A stretch of DNA of 11,193 nt, from NCBI GenBank assembly GCA_002702965.1, contig PADE01000009.1, positions 1 to 11,193 of the forward strand, read 5' to 3'. Position 1 is the first letter of the stretch; every line of letters starts with the position of its first letter. A program made the translations under genes and the position numbers. Shown here in pieces: positions 1 through 6,990 of this stretch. This DNA comes from Planctomycetaceae bacterium. Its GTDB lineage: Bacteria; Planctomycetota; Planctomycetia; Pirellulales; Pirellulaceae. The notes beneath the pieces are model-generated. The model saw nothing but the letters and a program-made list of their open reading frames with translations. It was not told the origin of the DNA and did no database searches.

Positions 1-60
1 CTTCTTCTCTTCCTTCTTCTCTTCCTTCTTCTCTTCCTTCTTCTCTTCCTTCTTCTCTTC
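1..60 (-). repeat. 12-base tandem repeat, five copies, coding for EEKK
   Basis: Five consecutive identical copies of CTTCTTCTCTTC (plus strand) fill bases 1-60 and may continue past the window edge. On the coding minus strand each copy reads GAAGAGAAGAAG, which is Glu-Glu-Lys-Lys. It follows an acidic DDEEEE stretch in the metalloprotease. The unit is a multiple of three, so copy-number change keeps the reading frame. The identity of the copies at DNA level suggests recent expansion by slippage. Confidence 0.95.
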
Positions 61-1611
61 CTCTTCGTCGTCCAACGCCAGTACATCCAGGTACATCCGC
101 ATCAGTGCGACATCAAACGCTTTTCCTTTGGCCGCCGAGCACAACCCGTCCACCTTGAGACTACGGATCGCACTTGCATCCCCGGAGCGACCTGTGCGTG
201 CGGCCTTACGATCGGCGGAGGATTTTTCCACATAGGCGAGCCTCGCCGTTTCCAACAGATCTTGCCGGAGTGCCGCCCGCCTGGCGGGGGCAGCCAACCT
301 CAAACGCGGATCCCACTGCGGACGCTCCAGCAGCCAGTTGAGTGTCTCGTCGCTGAATCCTTCCATGGCTACTTCCGGCAGCATGTCTTCAAACTGGAAC
401 CGGTAATGACGCATCCAGCCATCGGTCAAAATGATGTCGGCATCCAGAATCTCACCCGTATAAGGATTCACACGGCTGGGTCCGATCGCGGTCCCCACAT
501 CGTTATTCAACCAACGCACGAAGTTGTACGTCACGTCTTCGGGGTCGAGGTCCATGTAACGGCCCGTCGTCGCATCCTGGTAATGGACTTCAATGGCTTC
601 CCGGATGCCAATCTTCTCGAAAGCTTTGTTCCAGGACAGGATCCCCTGCTTGACCCAATACCGGTAGCGAGCCGGCGTGGTGTGTTCGATGTAGAACGTA
701 ATCGGTTTCTTGGGAGGGCTGAGAGTCAGCTTGGGGTCTCGCTTCTCCAAGTGCCAGCGGTTGATGAATCGGGTCCGGACATCGTCATCTTTGTACTTGC
801 CCAGGTCACTGTAACTGGTGGTAAAGTAACCAATCCGTTCGTCTGCTTTGCGGGGACGGTAGCCAGCCGTGCCGCGGATGGGACTGATCGAATAATGCAA
901 TGTCGTTAACTGGCCATTGCTGGCTGGCATTTCAAAGGCGAGTTCTACATTCTTCGGGAACGTCTTCGCCTTGGCGATCGACCAGATGCGTGACGCCAAA
1001 GCACCACGTACCGAACTGCCAAAAAAACTACTCGCGCCGGCTACGAATAACTTATCCAGATCGATCACCGGCCCCCCTTTGGGTCCGATGCAAGCGATGG
1101 GGACGGAGAGCAACACGCGGTCTGTGAAGATCCGCTTGACGGAAGACTTGGATTCGGCTTCACCGGTCGACCGCATTTCCAATTGCGGCGCGATCAGCGC
1201 CAGGGTCTTGTCGTACCGCCGCCAGTAGACGAGCATCTCTCGGTAATGCAATCCGGCAAATAAGTCACCGGAGGAGATAGTCAAAGCGAAAAAATAACGT
1301 TGCGATGCATACGACGGGGGCAGTTCGCCGTACATCTGATTGTCCTTTTTGCGGACGTAGATGTTCCACATGCTCTGCTTTTTTTCACCAACCGGAATCA
1401 CCTGGGTGAATCCACTCATGACCACCGAAGCTGGTGGAAAATCGGGCCGTCTGGTAGTGGTGCGCTTGGTCGCCGAGCTGGGCAGGGTCGATGGTTTGGT
1501 CGTCGGTGGTTTGGTCGGCGGCGGTGCGGTCTGCGCGGACAACCAGGATGCCTGCAGCCCGAAGACCAGCAACAACGCAGCCATGATGTTCTTGTTCGCC
1601 ATGTGTTTCAT
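1..1611 (-). CDS. Secreted zinc-dependent metalloprotease, DUF5117/DUF4953 type (C-terminal part beyond window)
   Basis: The frame is open for 537 codons from ATG 1611 to the window edge. Residues 1-27 look like a signal peptide (basic start, AALLLVFGLQ core, likely cleavage after LSA). A Pro/Thr/Lys-rich linker covers about 28-60. About 65-250 fits DUF5118/DUF5117. From about 255 the sequence carries the family's conserved blocks: RFINRWHLEK (281-290), LSPPKKPITFYIE (297-309), GILSWNKAFEKIG (323-335), DPEDVTYNFVRW (356-367) and IGPSRVNPYTGEILDADI (376-393). In this family the HExxH zinc site lies further on, so it should be outside the window and I cannot confirm activity. Residues about 514-537 are a Glu/Lys repeat. 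An exported peptidase is expected, substrate unknown. No clear Shine-Dalgarno is seen; GAGAG lies about 11 bases upstream, and ATG 1602 (residue 4) is an alternative start. It is preceded by a 325-base gap, so it probably has its own promoter. Confidence 0.88.
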   Translation of the reverse strand, partial: MKHMANKNIMAALLLVFGLQASWLSAQTAPPPTKPPTTKPSTLPSSATKRTTTRRPDFPPASVVMSGFTQVIPVGEKKQSMWNIYVRKKDNQMYGELPPSYASQRYFFALTISSGDLFAGLHYREMLVYWRRYDKTLALIAPQLEMRSTGEAESKSSVKRIFTDRVLLSVPIACIGPKGGPVIDLDKLFVAGASSFFGSSVRGALASRIWSIAKAKTFPKNVELAFEMPASNGQLTTLHYSISPIRGTAGYRPRKADERIGYFTTSYSDLGKYKDDDVRTRFINRWHLEKRDPKLTLSPPKKPITFYIEHTTPARYRYWVKQGILSWNKAFEKIGIREAIEVHYQDATTGRYMDLDPEDVTYNFVRWLNNDVGTAIGPSRVNPYTGEILDADIILTDGWMRHYRFQFEDMLPEVAMEGFSDETLNWLLERPQWDPRLRLAAPARRAALRQDLLETARLAYVEKSSADRKAARTGRSGDASAIRSLKVDGLCSAAKGKAFDVALMRMYLDVLALDDEEEEKKEEKKEEKKEEKKEEKK

Positions 1612-1721
1612 CGTCGGCGTCTCTCAACAAATAGTAACGGTGCGATTATTCCGGACAGGCCGTTTTCCATGGTCGACCCGAACCCCTGTCGGAGCCTGGA
1701 TACCCTCTTCAGCGTAGCTCA

Positions 1722-1727
1722 AATATA
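1722..1727 (-). promoter_or_regulatory. Possible -10 element for the metalloprotease gene
   Basis: The minus strand reads TATATT within GGTTATATTTGAG, the most AT-rich point of the gap. It would give a leader of about 105 bases before ATG 1611. No good -35 hexamer is seen 16-18 bases upstream, so this is a weak call based on composition and position only. Confidence 0.25.
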
Positions 1728-1760
1728 ACCTAAATTCGCGCCCCGCACCCAGGTTCAACA

Positions 1761-1789
1761 CCCCCGGTTAGCCGCACAACCGTCGGGGG
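1761..1789. other. Intergenic hairpin, terminator-like without T-run
   Basis: CCCCC (1761-1765) pairs with GGGGG (1785-1789), and GGTT (1766-1769) pairs with AACC (1778-1781), with GTC (1782-1784) bulged out and an eight-base loop. A second small hairpin, GACGG/CCGTC with a six-base loop, lies at 1797-1812. Neither is followed by a T-tract on either strand, so intrinsic termination is doubtful. They could instead be leader structure of the metalloprotease transcript if it starts upstream. Confidence 0.4.
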
Positions 1790-1899
1790 CGCTAGAGACG
1801 GCACAAACCGTCATCGTGCGCCGGCAAAATGGTATACGATTCGGCCATCCGATGCGGTTTGCGGCGCGACCCCGGGGCGGACAAATCCGGTGGTGAACA

Positions 1900-1913
1900 C
1901 CCCGTTCGCGGGG
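1900..1913 (-). terminator. Hairpin just after the dehydrogenase stop, possible terminator
   Basis: CCCCG (1900-1904) and CGGGG (1909-1913) form a perfect five-base-pair stem around a four-base loop. It begins 23 bases past the dehydrogenase stop on the minus strand. The position suits the end of the transporter-lactonase-dehydrogenase operon, but no T-tract follows on the minus strand (TGTTCACC), so it may only be a 3'-end stabiliser. Confidence 0.3.
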
Positions 1914-1936
1914 GTTGGGCGCTGGCGCGACCGCGC

Positions 1937-2938
1937 CTAGAACCAGTTTCTCTTGTCCGCCACGTTGATCAGATCACGGCCACTGACAAAACGAGCCAGA
2001 TTTTCGAGAAAGACCTCCAGGTGCCGCGGTGCGATATGGACCGAGGCGGCCGCCACGTGAGGGGTCATGAGCACGTTTTCCATCGCCCACAGAGGATGCG
2101 CCTGTGGCAGTGGTTCTTCTTCGAACACATCCAGCGCGGCTCCCGCCAAATCCCCCGCAAGTAATCCGTCCACCAAATCATTCAGATCAACAATCACACC
2201 CCGTCCAATGTTGATCAGGTAGGCCGTCGACTTCATCGCCCGCAGCTGCGGGCGGCTGAACATCTTGATCGTCTGGGGGGTATGCGGTGCCGCGATAGCG
2301 ACAAAATCACTCTGGGCCAGCAAATCATCGAGCTGATCGAGGGATGCCAACGATTCGACCTCCGGGGGCCTCTCGGTTCGTACCGGATCGACCGCCAGCA
2401 CCCGCATTCCAAAGGCGTGTCCACGGCTCGCGATCTCGGCGCCGATGCTGCCCAAGCCAACGACCCCCAACGTGCAGTCCGAGAGATGGAGATGCGAGCG
2501 GTCGATTCCACTGATCACCCCCGGTCCGGCGGCGAATGTGGCCCGCTCACCCTCACCCCCAATCGGTTCCCAGTGGGTCCGCATCTGCTGCCGGATATAG
2601 AGGTGTAGATTGCGGGCAAAGCAGAGGATGTAACCGAAGACATGGTCGGCGATCACGTCGTAATACAAACCCCGCATATTAGTCAGCACGCAGGAGTGCG
2701 CAACCAGTTCCGGAAAGACATAGTGCTCCAGGCTCGCCGTGGGTGACTGGACCCAGCGGAGCTGCCCGGCGGCGGCCAGCATCTCGGGGGTCAGTTTCCC
2801 AAAAAACGCATCGGCGGTGGCAATCTCGGCCACCGCTTCTTCTGGGCTCGCCACGTTGGCGAGGGTCACGTCCCTTGCAACTGCCTGGATCTTGCCCAGC
2901 CGTTCCGGGTCGACCGCCGGGTAAATCACCAGTTTCAT
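1937..2938 (-). CDS. D-2-hydroxyacid dehydrogenase, NAD(P)-dependent
   Basis: The 333-residue length is normal for the D-isomer-specific 2-hydroxyacid dehydrogenase family, which interconverts 2-oxo acids and D-2-hydroxy acids in the cytoplasm. The Rossmann fingerprint GVVGLGSIG is at 158-166, with D184 at the end of the second strand, which usually favours NAD over NADP. The catalytic set is visible: R246 in INIGRGVIVD, E275 in DVFEEEPLP and H294 in MTPHVAAAS. The N-terminal substrate lobe (about 1-110) and the C-terminal helix are present, so the protein looks complete. The substrate cannot be read from sequence; glyoxylate/hydroxypyruvate or a sugar-derived 2-oxo acid are options. It follows the SMP-30-like gene by 99 bases on the same strand, suggesting shared transcription. 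Only a weak AGAG precedes the ATG. Confidence 0.93.
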   Translation of the reverse strand: MKLVIYPAVDPERLGKIQAVARDVTLANVASPEEAVAEIATADAFFGKLTPEMLAAAGQLRWVQSPTASLEHYVFPELVAHSCVLTNMRGLYYDVIADHVFGYILCFARNLHLYIRQQMRTHWEPIGGEGERATFAAGPGVISGIDRSHLHLSDCTLGVVGLGSIGAEIASRGHAFGMRVLAVDPVRTERPPEVESLASLDQLDDLLAQSDFVAIAAPHTPQTIKMFSRPQLRAMKSTAYLINIGRGVIVDLNDLVDGLLAGDLAGAALDVFEEEPLPQAHPLWAMENVLMTPHVAAASVHIAPRHLEVFLENLARFVSGRDLINVADKRNWF

Positions 2939-3037
2939 GCTGCTCTACTTTCGACGCTTGAGGATCCAAAAGAAATCCAACCTCATCCGGCCGCCGTCGC
3001 ACTCCGCGCCATCGATCGTTTCGCCATCCGCGGCCGC

Positions 3038-4012
3038 CTACTTCGACCAGGTAGGAAAAGCGACCTGCCCCGGCACTGCGACACGCGTCTGAAAGAGGGT
3101 CTTCCCCGCCGTCACGTAGAGCGTCTTGCCATCCGGGCCACCAAAAGCAAGGTTGGTGATCAGGTCCTCGTGAATCGGTATCCGACCCTGCCATTCACCA
3201 TCGGGCGAAACGATGTAGACACCGGTCGGCACGTCGAGCGTTTCGTGGGGACCGCGGGCAACCATTAATCCCGCCGCGATATACAGGTTGCCTTCGACGT
3301 CCAGACGCATCCCATCACCGCCGCGGCCGGGGGCAAAATCAACCACCACGCGCTGATTTCCGGGATCACCCGACGCGTCCAGATCGAACGCCCAGATCTT
3401 GCGGTTACCACCCGGGACGGGGCAACTGTCAACCAGATAGAGCGTCTTGGAATCCTGCGTCACGGCGATTCCGTTGGGGCGATCGATCTGCGGCTGCTGG
3501 AGGATCCGTGTCACGCTACCGTCGAGATCGATTCGGTACACCCCGTCAACAATATTACCCTCCGCATCTTTCATCTCTAGTCGACTGCGGTCGTCGTACA
3601 TCGGATCGGTAAAATAGACCCGTCCTTTTCCATCGATGCAGAGATCATTGGGAGAGTTGAAGCGCAGGCCGTCGTACCGGTCGGTGAGCACCTCGTTCTG
3701 GCCCGTCTCGAGATTGGTGCGCGTCACCCGGCGACCGCCCCCGGTACCGAATTCGCCCCCCTCGCAGTGGTACAACCGCCCCTGCTGGTCGAACGTTTGA
3801 CCGTTGGTACGTCCACTCGGTTCGCGAAACACATCGCACACACCGTCCGGACCCAGACGCATGATGCGATTGTTGGCGATGTCGGAAAAGTAAACCGTTC
3901 CGTCCGCCCCGACCGCCGGCCCCTCGGTAAACACAAGCGAGGAGGCGGCCGAAACACCGGCCGACTCCACATCGCTCGGCAATGGCAGGTCGTGGTAGTT
4001 CCGCTCCATCAT
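3038..4012 (-). CDS. SMP-30/gluconolactonase-like beta-propeller hydrolase
   Basis: The protein (324 residues from ATG 4012) belongs to the SMP-30/gluconolactonase/LRE family, metal-dependent six-bladed propellers that hydrolyse sugar lactones. The metal and active-site landmarks are in place: E30 in FTEGP, N122 in NSPNDL, N180 in RPNGIA and D233 in GGDGMRLD. These match human SMP30 Glu18, Asn103, Asn154 and Asp204. Blade-type repeats such as GTVYFSD, GRVYFTD and GNLYIAA recur along the chain. No signal peptide is seen, so it is probably cytoplasmic. Start: GTG 4051 would add 13 residues that look unlike the family, and GAGACGAG just before the paired ATGs at 4012 and 4009 favours the shorter form. 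It lies 84 bases after the transporter stop and 99 bases before the dehydrogenase. The lactone substrate is unknown. Confidence 0.9.
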   Translation of the reverse strand: MMERNYHDLPLPSDVESAGVSAASSLVFTEGPAVGADGTVYFSDIANNRIMRLGPDGVCDVFREPSGRTNGQTFDQQGRLYHCEGGEFGTGGGRRVTRTNLETGQNEVLTDRYDGLRFNSPNDLCIDGKGRVYFTDPMYDDRSRLEMKDAEGNIVDGVYRIDLDGSVTRILQQPQIDRPNGIAVTQDSKTLYLVDSCPVPGGNRKIWAFDLDASGDPGNQRVVVDFAPGRGGDGMRLDVEGNLYIAAGLMVARGPHETLDVPTGVYIVSPDGEWQGRIPIHEDLITNLAFGGPDGKTLYVTAGKTLFQTRVAVPGQVAFPTWSK

Positions 4013-4096
4013 CTCGTCTCGAATTGGGTGCCTTCTCGCGCCAACCAACACACGACCATGCGCGCCGTCAATCGGTCTCTTGACGGCCGCCCCAAC

Positions 4097-5734
4097 CTAG
4101 CCGGTAATCTTCTCCAACAGCTTCGTTTGCTGCAAAACGCTCAACGTCCCGAGCATGAAGAAGTACATCCCCGCGAAAATGAGACCCACGCGAATCAGCA
4201 GATGAGGACGGAGGGGACGCGGCAACAGCGTCGTGTTAATCGCCACCGTGTGCCAGCAGCTGATTCCGAGCGCAATATTGAAGAACATCGTGGCGTACTT
4301 AATCAGGTCGCCGGGCGGAAGTGAAAGCATGAAGATCCCAAAGATCGAGTACGCGACCAGCACCCGCAGATAAACCACCTTGATGTGTTTGGGGTCCATC
4401 GCGCGCAGTTTGGCGCTGGCGGTCCAGAAGGCATCCACCCAGCGGCGGATGATGCCGTCGGCCGATGCAGACATCGTCGGGGCCAGTACCAGAAAGCCGC
4501 AGAAGATCGTCATAAACCAGCAAAACGAACCGAGTCCGGCTCCCGATTCATTCTCCACGGCGTTCTGGACCCCCTCGGCCGTCATCACGGCCATCGTCCA
4601 CTGATTGTCGACCTGTGTGTCAGCGGGTTGGAGGAATTGGATCGAGAGCATCGCAGGCAAAGCCAGACCGATGAAGCAGGCTGGTAGCCAGACCACCAGC
4701 TGATCGCGCGCGACGTGCTTGTACCACCGCCTCCAGCGGGGCAGTGACTCGTCGGTCACCTCGAACACCGTCCCCACGTGCGACAATTCGATGTCGTGGC
4801 CGCCGATCGCGCTAGGAATCGCGCCCACATGGTGTCCCATCCCCCATCCCTGATCACGCGTATAGTTACTCGTGGGTGTATTGGATAGCCCGCCCGAGCC
4901 GGCGATCGCCGCCAAGGCGGCGATGAACCCGATCATCGTAAAGTCGATCTTAGGAAATCCCTGACCACTAAAGATCGAGGTAAAAATGTTCTGCACATTC
5001 TCGCCACGGACCACCTCGGTCGCCTCCAGCCCAGTCTGGATCGGCACGGTCCCGAACTTGAAGAAACCGGTGATAATCTCGACCCAGGTTTCCCCCTTCG
5101 AGTACATGAAGGCCAGGAATAACAGAAAACCAAACACCACGATCAGCTTGAATGTCATCACGACTTTCAGCGATCGGTAGATCTTGCCACCGAACAGCAA
5201 GGGGATCAGAGCCCCGATAAAGATCGCGTAGGCCAGTCCTTTCATCAGCCACCAATCACTCGAGATCGTCTCCGGATCGGGAACGACACCACCCTTCAGG
5301 AGCGTCGCCACTGGCGTCGCCGCGTTCGCCGCCAGATAGGGAAAGACACTGCCAAAATCGAACAGCAGGTAGGCGATCACCCAGAATTTGGGCCCCGGCG
5401 CTAAGCGAAATTTTCCGGTAAAAATCGGCTCGCCCGTATAGAGCGTGTAGCGGCTGATCTCAATGTTGTAGAGCACCTGGCCCAGCACGCTGAGCGTGGC
5501 CAGCCAGAGCAGGGAACCACCGTAAACGGCCGTCACTTTGGGCCCCACCAGCCATTCTCCGCCACCGATCGCCGAGCCCCCCATAATCAAACCTGGGCCG
5601 AGCAATGCGAACCAGTTCCGAGAGGTGAACTTGGGAGCCTCAATCAACTCGCCCGTGTTCCAGCGGGGCATCGCCTTGGAACCGATATGCGGGGCCTCAT
5701 AGCCGGCGTCGTTTCCCGTTGCTTCCTGAGACAT
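4097..5734 (-). CDS. Nramp-like (APC superfamily) membrane transporter lacking the DPGN motif
   Basis: This 545-residue inner-membrane protein has about eleven hydrophobic segments, near 42-64, 72-92, 116-140, 165-184, 188-210, 264-285, 344-366, 402-424, 452-472, 476-498 and 511-533. The first helix reads LLGPGLIMGGSAIGGGEW (44-61), which aligns in style with the Nramp opening GPG...DPGN, but the metal-binding Asp/Asn are replaced by IGGGE. The sixth-helix MPH motif is also missing; IAGSGGLSNTPTSNYTRD (277-294) sits there. It is therefore probably an Nramp-related transporter with another substrate rather than a manganese or iron importer. Start: ATG 5734 has AGGAA six bases upstream; an in-frame TTG at 5776 would add 14 residues without support. 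It is the first gene of the probable operon with the lactonase and dehydrogenase, so the cargo could be an organic acid or a cation. That is inference. Confidence 0.85.
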   Translation of the reverse strand: MSQEATGNDAGYEAPHIGSKAMPRWNTGELIEAPKFTSRNWFALLGPGLIMGGSAIGGGEWLVGPKVTAVYGGSLLWLATLSVLGQVLYNIEISRYTLYTGEPIFTGKFRLAPGPKFWVIAYLLFDFGSVFPYLAANAATPVATLLKGGVVPDPETISSDWWLMKGLAYAIFIGALIPLLFGGKIYRSLKVVMTFKLIVVFGFLLFLAFMYSKGETWVEIITGFFKFGTVPIQTGLEATEVVRGENVQNIFTSIFSGQGFPKIDFTMIGFIAALAAIAGSGGLSNTPTSNYTRDQGWGMGHHVGAIPSAIGGHDIELSHVGTVFEVTDESLPRWRRWYKHVARDQLVVWLPACFIGLALPAMLSIQFLQPADTQVDNQWTMAVMTAEGVQNAVENESGAGLGSFCWFMTIFCGFLVLAPTMSASADGIIRRWVDAFWTASAKLRAMDPKHIKVVYLRVLVAYSIFGIFMLSLPPGDLIKYATMFFNIALGISCWHTVAINTTLLPRPLRPHLLIRVGLIFAGMYFFMLGTLSVLQQTKLLEKITG

Positions 5735-5740
5735 GGAAAG

Positions 5741-5745
5741 TTCCT
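5741..5745 (-). promoter_or_regulatory. Ribosome binding site of the transporter gene
   Basis: The minus strand reads AGGAA six bases before ATG 5734. This decides the start in favour of that ATG over the upstream in-frame TTG at 5776. Confidence 0.7.
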
Positions 5746-5810
5746 GTGCGTCGTCTGGAAAGGGCTGGGCGCTCAAAAAAGGCGCCGTGAAAAAGAGTCG
5801 ACGAGGCCGT

Positions 5811-5840
5811 TATCTTGACCTACCGGACGGGTGATTACAA
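5811..5840 (-). promoter_or_regulatory. Weak candidate promoter for the transporter operon
   Basis: On the minus strand TTGTAA (5840-5835) is followed after 18 bases by AAGATA (5816-5811). Both match the sigma-70 consensus only partly. The element overlaps the plus-strand candidate, so the two directions may compete. Confidence 0.22.
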
Positions 5841-5841
5841 T
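5815..5841 (+). promoter_or_regulatory. Candidate sigma-70-like promoter for the plus-strand genes
   Basis: TTGACC (5815-5820) and TACAAT (5836-5841) resemble -35 and -10 hexamers with a 15-base spacer, slightly short of the usual 17. A second TACAAT at 5864-5869 is preceded by TGG, giving an extended -10 (TGGTACAAT) that needs no strong -35. Either would yield a leader of roughly 120-150 bases before ATG 5997. Confidence 0.4.
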
Positions 5842-5891
5842 CCAGCGATCTGGAAAGGCCTGGTACAATCTTGACCGGCCTGCACCGCTCA

Positions 5892-5931
5892 CTGCGGCGC
5901 CCACCCCGGAGCGTCCGTTCCAGCGCCGCAG
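5892..5931 (+). promoter_or_regulatory. Structured leader: 9-bp inverted repeat with nested hairpin
   Basis: CTGCGGCGC (5892-5900) is the exact reverse complement of GCGCCGCAG (5923-5931). Inside the 22-base loop a second stem forms: CGGA (5907-5910) with TCCG (5914-5917) around GCG. No T-tract follows, so it is not a classic terminator. It lies between the candidate plus promoters and the start codon at 5997, as expected of a structured 5' leader. Confidence 0.5.
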
Positions 5932-5983
5932 GCCCGACCGGCAGCCGCTGTCGTTTCCCCACGTGCGCGCTGGAACTTGGGGC

Positions 5984-5990
5984 AGGAAGG
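5984..5990 (+). promoter_or_regulatory. Ribosome binding site of the eight-helix membrane protein
   Basis: AGGAAGG ends six bases before ATG 5997. It is the best Shine-Dalgarno in the window and selects this ATG over an in-frame TTG at 5871 that would add 42 atypical Arg/Pro-rich residues. Confidence 0.8.
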
Positions 5991-5996
5991 CGAAAC

Positions 5997-6989
5997 ATGC
6001 ACCGAGAGTTGATGCTGCAACTGCTGTTGGCAGGTCATCTGATGTGTATGAATGTGGCGGCCGCAGGACCGTGGGTCTGCCTGGTTTGTGAGTGGCGGGA
6101 AAGCCGCGGCGACCAGACCGCGGGGCGCGCCGGACGGGATCTGGCCCTACTTTCGTTGCTGCTATTTGCAATCGGCATCCTGCCTGGTTTGCTTCTCGGC
6201 TGGATGCTCTGGCACCAGGGACTCGCCGAGACACTCAATCGCCTTCCGTCGCGGGCGGTGTTCGGCCTCTGGGAATTGCTGTTTTCCGTTCTCTTGATGG
6301 TGACTCACCTGGTGTGGTGGCACCGCGTTCCCTGTCCCGCGCGCTGGGTCCGCCGCCTGCGCTGTCTGCTGCCATTGCTGGCCGGCGCCAATTCGCTCTA
6401 TCACTTTCCTCTGCTGCTGGTGGTCATTGCGCAGGTCACCCACGGCCAGTTGGTCCTGCGCGGCTCGCTCGATGCGCAATTTCGTGACTTACTGGTTCAC
6501 GGCGCCGTTGTCTCCCGCGCGGTGCATTTTGTGTTGGCCGCGGTCGCAGCCAGTGGCCTGGCCCTCGCCTGGTGCAGCCAGCGCTGCCAGCCTGCCGGCG
6601 CCGGGGACAAACTGGTTGTCGCGGGCGGGCGGCTGGCGCTGGGGGCAACGGTGTTTCAGATTCCGGTCGGGTTATGGGTCCTGTTCGAGCTGCCCAGCCA
6701 CTCCTGGACACGTCTGATGGGCCACGATGTGGCCGGCAGCCTGTTCTTGGTCCTGTCGCTACTTGCCTCCGTCTGGTTGCTGCATAAACTGGCGGCGATG
6801 GCGCTACGTGACACGTCGCGGCGGACGTTGCACCAGGCGATGTGGGCCATGGCGGTGGTGATCGTGTTGATGACCGGCGTCCTCAGGCGGCTGAGCCCCT
6901 CACGGCGGACCACGCACGCTGCATCTGCTGCACTGCGCGTCCCGCCGACGGTCTCCGAGCGGCCATCGTGGATCTCTCGGGAGCGATAG
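5997..6989 (+). CDS. Histidine-rich polytopic membrane protein, function unknown
   Basis: The 330-residue product has about eight transmembrane segments, near 4-24, 48-72, 87-109, 123-147, 170-192, 207-231, 243-265 and 280-297, then a basic Pro/Ser-rich tail that should be cytoplasmic or disordered. I do not recognise a named family. Histidines recur within or next to helices: H14, H73, H104, H108, H136, H168, H177, H235, H243, H263 and H279. This pattern is seen in membrane proteins that bind haem or metal, and the multi-helix layout with FQIPVGLW at 220-227 vaguely recalls cytochrome bd-type subunits, but I cannot establish that. The strong ribosome binding site at 5984-5990 fixes the start. 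The stop lies one base before the epimerase-like gene, so the two are probably translated from one mRNA. Confidence 0.85.
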   Translation: MHRELMLQLLLAGHLMCMNVAAAGPWVCLVCEWRESRGDQTAGRAGRDLALLSLLLFAIGILPGLLLGWMLWHQGLAETLNRLPSRAVFGLWELLFSVLLMVTHLVWWHRVPCPARWVRRLRCLLPLLAGANSLYHFPLLLVVIAQVTHGQLVLRGSLDAQFRDLLVHGAVVSRAVHFVLAAVAASGLALAWCSQRCQPAGAGDKLVVAGGRLALGATVFQIPVGLWVLFELPSHSWTRLMGHDVAGSLFLVLSLLASVWLLHKLAAMALRDTSRRTLHQAMWAMAVVIVLMTGVLRRLSPSRRTTHAASAALRVPPTVSERPSWISRER

Positions 6990-6990
6990 C

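Larger units (their letters stand above)
1612..1936. other. Intergenic region between dehydrogenase and metalloprotease genes
   Basis: This 325-base stretch has no credible gene: open frames here lack family resemblance and are antisense or short. It holds three hairpins (1761-1789, 1797-1812 and 1900-1913) and an AT-rich patch around 1720-1735 that is a possible promoter for the metalloprotease. I saw no tRNA or recognisable riboswitch. Confidence 0.6.
5735..5996. other. Divergent intergenic regulatory region
   Basis: This 262-base region separates the minus-strand transporter and the plus-strand membrane protein gene. It contains candidate promoters in both directions, a 9-base direct repeat (ATCTTGACC at 5812-5820 and 5868-5876), and a 9-base-pair inverted repeat at 5892-5931. 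Both strands are open in some frames here, but those openings carry no recognisable protein sequence. Confidence 0.6.

Noticed and set aside
1..60. CRISPR or non-coding satellite reading of the short tandem repeat
   Set aside because: The units are directly adjacent without spacers and sit in frame within a coding sequence.
262..909. Plus-strand open frame of 215 codons
   Set aside because: It lies antisense to the metalloprotease, whose conserved blocks are read clearly on the minus strand. The plus-strand product shows no family resemblance.
1761..1812. Intrinsic terminator pair in the left intergenic region
   Set aside because: The stems are real but no T-tract follows on either strand, so I list them only as hairpins.
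2679..3194. Minus-strand open frame of 171 codons between dehydrogenase and lactonase
   Set aside because: It overlaps both genes in a shifted frame and shows no recognisable motif.
5871..5996. N-terminal extension of the eight-helix membrane protein from TTG 5871
   Set aside because: The extra 42 residues are Arg/Pro-rich and unlike the rest, the region holds the inverted repeat, and a strong ribosome binding site marks ATG 5997.
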